DNA from: Bacteroidales bacterium
Lineage (GTDB): Bacteria > Bacteroidota > Bacteroidia > Bacteroidales > ML635J-15
Assembly (NCBI GenBank): GCA_023228725.1
Contig: JALOAQ010000141.1
Coordinates: 1-6,631 of the forward strand
Reading direction: 5' to 3'
Length of the DNA: 6,631 nucleotides
Shown here: piece by piece, positions 5,364-6,631 of the stretch
How positions within the stretch are numbered: the stretch's first letter is position 1
How the letters are laid out: each line of letters begins with the position of its first letter
Position numbers and translations under genes: made by a program
The notes under the pieces: generated by a model
Database searches by the model: none
What the model was told of the DNA's origin: nothing
Seen by the model: only the letters and a program-made list of their open reading frames with translations

Positions 5364-5432
5364 ACTTTACAGACTTTACAGACTTTCGACTTTACAGACT
5401 TTACAGACTTTCGACTTTACAGACTTTCGACT
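5364..5432. repeat. ACTTTACAG/ACTTTCG tandem array running into hisS
   Basis: In order, the array reads 9-9-7-9-9-7-9-7 plus ACT, where 9 is ACTTTACAG and 7 is ACTTTCG, with no mismatches. 5364-5388 and 5389-5413 are perfect 25-bp direct repeats. The hisS stop codon (complement of TTA 5401-5403) lies in the fifth unit, and 5404-5432 is read as hisS codons. Confidence 0.93.
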
Positions 5433-6631
5433 CAATCTCTTCGATATCAACATTTTCTTGTTCTCCGCTTATCATGTTTTTAATTGAAACTATTCCGTTT
5501 TTTAATTCATTTTCACCAATAATAATCACAAAATTTATGTTTTTATTATTTGCATATTTGAATTGCTTGTCCAATTTTGCTTTGTCTGGATAAATTTCAC
5601 AACTTATTCCGTTTTGTCTTAAGTTTTGAGCTAATTTTATTGCAAGTTTTTCTTCTTCTTTTCCAAAATTTACAAATAAAACTTCAACTGGCGAATTAAT
5701 TGTTTCTGGAAATTTTTCTAAACTTGCTAAAACATCATAAATTCTATCTGCACCAAATGAAATTCCAACTCCTGAAACATCTTTTAAACCAAAAATTTCT
5801 GTTAAATTATCATAGCGTCCACCACCCGAAATACTGCCAATCTCAATATCTTTTGCCTTAACTTCAAAAATAGCACCGGTATAATAATTTAATCCTCTTG
5901 CTAAACTTAAATCTAGCTCAACATCAGTATTCAAAGGTGAAATTTCAAGATAATTAAATATAGATTTTATTTCTTCTATACCTTTCAAACCTATTTCACT
6001 ATCCTTTAAAAGCTTTTCAAGAAACTCTATTGTTTCAAAACTATTTCTTTTATTTTCTAAAATTGGGATAAGCTTATTAATAGCATCTTTACTTAAATTA
6101 TTTGCTTCAAGCTCTTTACAAACATTTTCTAATCCAATTTTATCAATTTTATCAATAGCTATGGTAATTTCCAAAAATTTATCGGCTGCTCCAACTATTT
6201 CAGCTATTCCTTCTAAAATTTTTCTATTATTAATTTTTAAAACAACAGAAATATCAAGTTTAGTAAAAACTTCATCTACAATTTGCATTAATTCAAACTC
6301 ATTAAGCATTGAATTTGAGCCTATTACATCAACATCACATTGATAAAATTCGCGATAACGTCCTTTTTGAGGCCTATCTGCACGCCAAACTGCTTGAATT
6401 TGGTATCTTTTAAAAGGAAATTGAATCTCGTGTCTGTGTTGAACTACAAAACGAGCAAAAGGAACTGTAAGATCATATCTTAATCCTTTTTCTGTGATTT
6501 TAGAACTTAATTTATTGATATTTTCTTCGCCTAAATCTTCCTCACTTACATTTTTTGAATAATTTCCTGAATTTAAAATTTTAAATAATAATTTATCGCC
6601 TTCATCTCCATATTTTCCAAGTAAAGTGCTA
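5401..6631 (-). CDS. hisS: Histidyl-tRNA synthetase, partial (N-terminus beyond right edge)
   Basis: HisRS charges tRNA-His in the cytoplasm. The frame is open from the window edge to the stop at 5401-5403: 409 residues beginning ...STLLGKYGDEGDK, so about 45 N-terminal residues are missing compared with the usual 450-460. An ATG at 6309 is internal, because conserved sequence continues upstream. LRYDLTVPFARF lies at about 6450-6485; class II motif 2 (FKRYQIQAVWRADRP, then GRYREFYQCDVDVIG) at about 6325-6415. The HisA motif LARGLNYYTG ends near 5877 and has N where many bacteria have RGLDYYTG, as I recall for Bacteroidetes homologues. GGGRYD and motif 3 GVGISFGADRIYDVL follow. The anticodon-binding domain spans about 5430-5700. 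The last ten residues, ESKVCKVESL, are encoded almost entirely by a tandem repeat array that also supplies the stop codon. It converges with the rsmA-HAD operon. Confidence 0.96.
   Translation of the reverse strand, partial: STLLGKYGDEGDKLLFKILNSGNYSKNVSEEDLGEENINKLSSKITEKGLRYDLTVPFARFVVQHRHEIQFPFKRYQIQAVWRADRPQKGRYREFYQCDVDVIGSNSMLNEFELMQIVDEVFTKLDISVVLKINNRKILEGIAEIVGAADKFLEITIAIDKIDKIGLENVCKELEANNLSKDAINKLIPILENKRNSFETIEFLEKLLKDSEIGLKGIEEIKSIFNYLEISPLNTDVELDLSLARGLNYYTGAIFEVKAKDIEIGSISGGGRYDNLTEIFGLKDVSGVGISFGADRIYDVLASLEKFPETINSPVEVLFVNFGKEEEKLAIKLAQNLRQNGISCEIYPDKAKLDKQFKYANNKNINFVIIIGENELKNGIVSIKNMISGEQENVDIEEIESKVCKVESL

Larger units (their letters stand above)
4859..5400. other. Convergent intergenic region rich in arrays and hairpins
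   Basis: No protein gene or RNA gene is supported in these 542 bases. The left end holds a heptamer repeat and a 16-bp tandem array, the middle holds two clusters of three hairpins (5043-5127 and 5225-5308), and the right end holds another ACTTT array that runs into hisS. A small extra hairpin (ACCAAT 5334-5339 with ATTGGT 5348-5353) lies between. 4973-5042 and 5128-5224 are plain AT-rich sequence. Since rsmA-HAD and hisS converge here, terminators for both are expected; only 5251-5275 looks like one. Confidence 0.75.

Noticed and set aside
4920..5432. CRISPR array
   Set aside because: The units are contiguous 7- and 9-mers with no unique spacers, and no cas genes are present.
6307..6309. 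ATG at 6309 as the start of hisS
   Set aside because: The frame continues upstream to the window edge and encodes HisRS motif 2, so this Met is internal.
6161..6343. Plus-strand 60-codon open frame
   Set aside because: Antisense to conserved hisS sequence.

Overview
The window looks like a strongly AT-rich Bacteroidota (Bacteroidetes) chromosome segment. The evidence is lineage-flavoured protein sequence (a secreted protein with an Ala-Gln type signal-peptide end and a repeat module common in this phylum, and a Bacteroidetes-like HisRS signature), near absence of Shine-Dalgarno sequences, and two TAnnTTTG-type -7 boxes at gene starts. A species cannot be named from this sequence.

Layout from left to right: (1) 1-634, minus strand, the N-terminal 211 residues of a secreted multidomain surface protein that runs off the left edge. 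(2) 923-2882, minus strand, two adjacent genes for divergent polytopic membrane proteins of the lysylphosphatidylglycerol-synthase transmembrane (flippase-like) family, 4 nt apart, both apparently starting at TTG. (3) 2883-3275, a divergent intergenic region filled almost completely with short tandem repeats and palindromes. (4) 3276-4858, plus strand, rsmA (16S rRNA dimethyladenosine transferase) overlapping by 4 nt a Cof-type HAD phosphatase. (5) 4859-5400, a convergent intergenic region with tandem ACTTT-type arrays at both ends and two clusters of three hairpins in the middle. (6) 5401-6631, minus strand, hisS (histidyl-tRNA synthetase), lacking about its first 45 residues at the right edge.

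The genes are mainly housekeeping (rRNA methylation, tRNA charging) plus envelope functions (membrane flippase-like proteins, a secreted protein). I see no defence system, CRISPR array, complete mobile element or RNA gene. The unusual part is the intergenic DNA. Several repeat families recur on both sides of the rsmA-HAD pair. Array sequence supplies the stop codon and last nine or ten codons of hisS, and a related repeat overlaps the stop codon of the HAD gene. Two candidate promoters lie at the very edges of repeat blocks. This looks like an actively expanding, probably non-coding repeat landscape rather than a gene-encoded system.
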